Assembly (NCBI GenBank): GCA_022496205.1
Contig: WTXD01000015.1
Coordinates: 372,001-436,000 of the forward strand
Reading direction: 5' to 3'
Source: Gloeopeniophorella convolvens
Lineage: Eukaryota; Basidiomycota; Agaricomycetes; Russulales
DNA length: 64,000 bases
Shown: one piece after another, positions 59,663 through 64,000 of the stretch
How the letters are laid out: each line of letters opens with the position of its first letter
Position numbering within the stretch: the first letter of the stretch is position 1
Made by a program: the position numbers and the translations under genes
Notes under the pieces: generated by a model
What the model was told of the DNA's origin: nothing
Seen by the model: the letters and a program-made list of their open reading frames with translations, nothing else
The model's database searches: none

Positions 59663-61969
59663 GTACGCGAGAAGCCCGATGATGGCACCCCCAGACATCC
59701 CTGCGTTGATGGAGAGTAGACTGACAGACCAGTCATGATGTCCTTGTACTGTGAGCATGTGGTTCAGGCGGCGACATTGGTGCCCGCTGCAAGGCTCCTG
59801 ACCGGCGTGTAGCTTTCAGAGCCCTCAAGGCGTACCATCCAGCTTGACGCAGGCGGATGCGGGCATGGATGTCCACGGCAAACAATGAGATGATCGACCC
59901 AACGCGCCTGCATCGATGGATCACCGATATGCTTGCGCCAGTGTCGGTCAGCAGTGCCAGTGCGGCACTACAACCAGCAGGAATTCGGATCCGCAACATA
60001 GCCCGCAGCGCCAGGTTTACATCATAGTAAGATACCAGGATTATTTTCTAGAACGACGCACCCAATTCGAAAAAAAGACCAGTGGGTATTGGCAACGAGT
60101 AAGGCATAATGGGCGTCTGCTTTCCCAGTGATCCTAGCCTCGAGGCTGATTGCCAGCTGGCACCGTGCAAAGGTGAGCTGACATACTGCGATCCAAGCGC
60201 ATACCTTTGGAGACGATACTCATGCTTACTACAAGCACCACCATTGTGGCCTGAGGGGAGTGGCACACTGAACGCGGTCGGAGAATTGGGTCCGAGCTAG
60301 TCCGAGTCCTGCGATTGTACGGACCGGCTGGACCGGTCTCACAAGGACCGCCTGCAAGCGCCTGCACAAGTTGGTGGCGGCATCGATCATGGCACCGCCA
60401 ATACTGGCACGCACAGAAGGCTCGGTTATGAGCACGGCCCCCGAACCAATCCTCGTCTTTCTGACCCACCCAGTCATGTGCCTTCGCCTGGAGGAGGCCC
60501 GCCATTGGGCGAGACAGCACCGACCCGGCACTAAGGTGGCCAGGCTGCAGGCGGCGCTGAACATGGCTAATTGGCTCAGGCGACGGTGGGCTCGCCGCTA
60601 GTCCAATATATAAGCGGCATACGGCGACTTTCTGGGCTTTGTTTTGAACGAGTCCCCACCGTATAGCAGTCGAGAGTTGAGTGTGCGGCGAGATGCTAGA
60701 ACCGCGATGTTGAGACGAGCCGCTGGCGGGTGGTCATGCAAGCAGTCAGGGGGAAACCAGCTGGAATTCCTTACCAACGTTGCTCCCCACGCTATGCAGT
60801 AGCTGGAGAGTCACCTCACTGCTCGCCAGAAAGCGCAGTCTGAAACGGCCCTACAGTGGATTGAGGGATGTATTCGATGGGGGGGGGGGGGGGGGGAAGG
60901 AATCAGGCCAGTCGAGTCCAACGCTTTATCGAGCCCAGTCTGCGTTCAGTGGTATCGGCAGTGCCCACCGTGCACAATGCTACTCTGCTCGGTCGCCAAC
61001 CACCATCACCCATGGCAACTATTTGCGTTGCCAGCCGGTTGCCGTTCGAGGCCAAACTCGGTACCGTATCGTCGTCAACACAAACCTGTGGACCCGCGTC
61101 CAGGACCCACAGCCGAATGGCACGCAGTATACGCGTCGGGCACACGGGCACATCTCGTCTGCTGGAACTGCCAGAGAATGGCACGTTCCCCCAGAAACGA
61201 TTCTGCATGTCCGTCGGACTCAGGGACCCGGTGCCAGCGGAGCGCTCGGTTCCGCACCCGTGGCACTTGAGCTTCCCCGGTGCCACTGCTAGCCCGTCGA
61301 GGTTGGTCTCCGAAGCGCGCACACCCGGCCAATGCCAATCGGACCAGGAGCCATGCCCATATGGTAGAACAACTGTAGGAGTGATAAGCGCCGGCGTCCC
61401 CGCACAATCACGCGCTCGCACAGCCTCCATCCCAATCTGGACAGCGTCTTTGCGCGTGTCCGTGTGTACCATGCACTTCCATCGCAAAGAGTAAGCAGAC
61501 GAGCTTGGCACGTTGAAACAGATGGCCACCAAGCGCCGTATATGGGTGCGCCTGAAGGCCTGTGGCGCGCAGAAGTGCCTGGGTACCCCGGAGCCTGTCT
61601 CCGAGGCACGAGTGCGGACTCCGGTGCGAAGCCGTGCAAACCAACAAACGGGGCACGAAATCTGAAGTTGTGGCAAACCATCAATGGCGCAGGGTCGCCT
61701 CAGGGCCGGGCGTGACGCCAACAACATGGCAGAGATAGCGAAAGTGAATTGTTGGAGTAGATCCAGGTGCGCATTCGAGCGAAGACCGCGTAGCGTAGCG
61801 CATTTCTGAAGGCTCAATATGGTTGCCATACTTCACATGCATAAGAGATCGCGACAGGGCAGCGTGAGAGATAAAGAGACAGGGCATGAGTAGCCTTATA
61901 GCGCCATATGACACCAAGACCGCATGAGAGAGCAGAATACAAGGTCGGCTCCGACAGAAGAGCACGTAA
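59663..61969. other. Gene-poor interval
   Basis: ORFs on both strands (60903-61829 -, 308 codons; 60868-61494 +, 208 codons) overlap in opposite directions and show no domain, so none is called. A G18 homopolymer lies at 60879-60896. A TATA-like ATATAAGC at 60606-60613 has no coding start behind it. Confidence 0.45.
60879..60896 (+). repeat. G18 homopolymer
   Basis: Eighteen consecutive G. Likely length-unstable and a potential assembly weak spot; also G-quadruplex-prone. Confidence 0.9.
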
Positions 61970-62963
61970 TTACGCAGTCCTGTGAAATAGATAAGATGAA
62001 GGGACAATACTACATGGAGAAGACTCACTTCTTGTGCAATGCCTTGATGGCTGCAACCTTCTCCTTCTTCTCGGCAATGCGTTTTGCGATGAGAGCGCTG
62101 AGGGAATGCGCGTGAGGATGAAACACCACAAAAAATTGGCGTGGTGGTACTCACTCGTACTCCGACTTCTGCTCCTTCTGGTGCTCGATCCGACGAACCT
62201 TGAGAGAGCGAAGGTGGCGACGACGCTGGAGACGCAAAGGGGTGACCAGCCGCTGGATCTTGGGTCTAAAGGTCACGTGAGTCAACAAAGCACTTCTTTG
62301 GTGGCAAAGAAAACATAGCGAGCTTACGCCTTGTAGTAGGGTTTGGCGTTCTCCTTCTTCTTGGACTGAACCTCGCGGCGAACGACGTACTTGCGTACAT
62401 CGTCCTCTTTGGTGAGGTTGAAGAACTTGCGGACCTTGGTCGCACGCTTGGGGCCAAGGCGCTTGGGGATGACGTTCTCCGTGAGACCGGGGAGCTCATT
62501 GTCGCCCTTCTTGACGATGACGAGCGAGAGGACAGCGATATCAGGGCCGACGATACAGCCGCGGACGGACTTGCGGCGGCGCTCGCCCTTGCGGCGCTCA
62601 CGGTAGCACGAGTGGCCGTCGCCGAGGAGAAGGCGGACACGGTAGGGAACGAGGACACCCTGCTTCATGGGGAAACCCTGCTTGTCGTTACCGCCAGTGA
62701 TGCGGAAAATGTAGCCCTTGAACTCGTCGCCGATGGTGTCTCCAGGGACTTCCTGCGCCATTTTCTTGTCATAGAAGATACGACTGATGATCTAGTTGAC
62801 ATATATGCGCATGTACGAATAAGGTGCTGTGCTCACTATCTCCTCTCATCGTCGAGATCGATGGTCTTTTGTTCCCCCGTTGCGGGGTCTGGACACGACG
62901 GGGTCAGACGAATAGCAATGATGTTGTTTAGCAGAGAGACGCACTGGCGATGTTAAGCTTCAT
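61970..62963 (-). CDS. RPS6: 40S ribosomal protein eS6 (RPS6)
   Basis: Component of the small ribosomal subunit and a classic TOR/S6-kinase target. Exons: 62963-62945 (only 19 nt, MKLNIA), 62888-62837 ([17 protein letters not shown]), 62783-62328 ([13 protein letters not shown] through [47 protein letters not shown] and [26 protein letters not shown]), 62265-62155 ([16 protein letters not shown]) and 62097-62025 ([23 protein letters not shown]). The last exon has two endings: read-through to the TGA at 62025 (236 residues), or splicing at the GTGAGT overlapping that stop (62028-62023) to a 10-nt exon at 61979-61970, giving KKTA and 238 residues. Neither ending has the RRxSS phosphosite of the yeast and human proteins. 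Confidence 0.95.
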
Positions 62964-63309
62964 GATGGAGGAAAGAGAGGCGAAAGAGAGGCGACCAGCA
63001 AAGTGATGGTCGGAAGCCGCGTTTTACCTTGAGGATATTATTGACCTTGAGTGCGTCGGCGGCAACGACGTCGAGGGATAGATGAGTCGGGTGAACGACC
63101 GTGGCTGGGCCAAAGGAGCGGAAAAACAAGGTTCAGAACTATACAGTTCATCCAAGCCACATCGTCACGCGTGTGACACATCCGGTCCCTCTGCTCATCG
63201 CGTCCAACGACCGACATCCTCAAACATCTCCAAGACTCCCCCGCCTAAAACTTGTGCGTAGACATCACCGTGTCGCCGATGTAATGCTGAACTTGTGTGC
63301 AGTGTCGCC
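62964..63309. promoter_or_regulatory. Shared divergent promoter of RPS6 and RPS13
   Basis: 346 bases separate the two start codons, which point away from each other. Both genes need coordinate expression, so a bidirectional promoter is the simple reading. No clear TATA box was found. Confidence 0.6.
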
Positions 63310-63883
63310 ATGGGTCGCATGCACGCTCCCGGAAAGGGCATTTGTGCGTTTGTCCATCTCTCGGAATCAAGTGAACTTTCTAATCCAGCCGTATCTTCAC
63401 AGCGTCCTCTGCCCTCCCCTACCGCCGCACCCCTCCCTCGTGGTTAAAAACCACACCCGACGAAGTCGTCGAGCTCATCATCAAGCTCGCGCGCAAGGGC
63501 CTCACACCCTCCCAGATCGGTGTCACCCTCCGTGACTCGCACGGTATTCCCCAAGTGCGCACCGTCACGAACAACAAAATTCTCCGTGTCCTCAAGTCGA
63601 ACAGTGCGCTACCGCTTTGCGTTCGCCACCTAGAACACTTGCTGATGCGCATGCGTACGCAGGCCTCGCACCCTCGATCCCTGAGGATCTCTGGCACTTG
63701 GTCAAGAAGGCTGTCGCGGTGCGCAAGCACCTCGAGGTCAACCGCAAGGACAAGGACTCGAAATTCCGCCTTATCTTGATCGAGTCGCGCATCCACCGCC
63801 TTGCGCGCTACTACAAGACCAAGCAGCAGATCCCGCCGACGTTCAAGTATGACTCGGCCACTGCCTCGACCCTCATCGCATGA
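63310..63883 (+). CDS. RPS13: 40S ribosomal protein uS15 (RPS13)
   Basis: Small-subunit ribosomal protein. Exons 63310-63343, 63403-63603 and 63663-63883 give exactly 151 residues, the usual RPS13 length. It reads [105 protein letters not shown] and a C-terminal SATASTLIA. All conserved blocks are present. The first intron follows codon 11. Head-to-head with RPS6. Confidence 0.97.
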
Positions 63884-64000
63884 GCGTCTGTGCTGGGAGC
63901 GGAGCCGTGTCGTGGGCGTTCTTATGATGCTTCCCTCTGTTTTACTATGACAATGCAAGAAAACCCATGCGCACCGATGCTATGCTATGTAATGCTGGGT

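Noticed and set aside
60868..61829. Overlapping 308- (-) and 208-codon (+) ORFs
   Set aside because: No domain, no splice logic, opposing frames equally open, and a G18 tract at one end. Coding status cannot be supported.
1..64000. CRISPR arrays, operons, ribosome-binding sites
   Set aside because: The DNA is eukaryotic with spliceosomal introns; no regular direct-repeat array was seen.

Overview
This is a window from a filamentous basidiomycete, most likely an Agaricomycete. Coding genes are broken by many short introns of about 45-65 bp with GTRNGT/YAG borders. The window carries families typical of mushroom-forming fungi (DUF6535 membrane proteins, helical-repeat CHAT proteins, Gly-rich membrane-anchored orphans) beside conserved eukaryotic genes. 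Products were assigned by reading protein motifs; no database search was run.

Layout. 1-2252: 3' end of a UDP-glucose:glycoprotein glucosyltransferase (+), complete to its ER-retrieval tail. 2253-6590: gene-poor, with two GC-rich anonymous blocks. 6691-19302: an accessory region with three DUF6535 membrane-protein genes (+). The first two each carry one -1 frameshift and the third is open. Between copies one and two lies a graveyard: a trehalose-phosphatase-like relic (-), a methyltransferase relic (+) and a decayed copy of the glucosyltransferase 3' end. 19840-33310: a ~5 kb unit present twice, [Vps68/TMEM50-like relic (-)]-[CHAT protease-like gene (+)], with a third, more decayed Vps68 fragment between. 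The first CHAT gene has an in-frame stop before its catalytic His/Cys pair. The second keeps the pair but has a stop near its N-terminus, followed at once by an ATG. 33746-34470: a cytochrome P450 relic (-).

34738-48924: a conserved block with cohesin SMC1 (+), a long disordered protein (-) and a DHTKD1-type 2-oxoadipate/2-oxoglutarate dehydrogenase E1 (-). 49976-53153: a tandem pair of paralogous membrane-anchored orphan proteins (-). 54435-59606: three single-pass membrane proteins with signal peptides (-). 59607-61969: no gene recognised. 61970-63883: ribosomal proteins eS6 (-) and uS15/RPS13 (+), divergent over a 346 bp shared promoter.

How it fits together. Conserved genes frame the window. 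The ~32 kb between the glucosyltransferase and SMC1 is a turnover zone where DUF6535 and CHAT genes expand and fragments of ordinary genes are copied and decay. CHAT is a caspase-like protease domain and DUF6535 a membrane domain, so one testable idea is an allorecognition or cell-death locus. That is inference: no gasdermin, NLR or HET domain was seen here.
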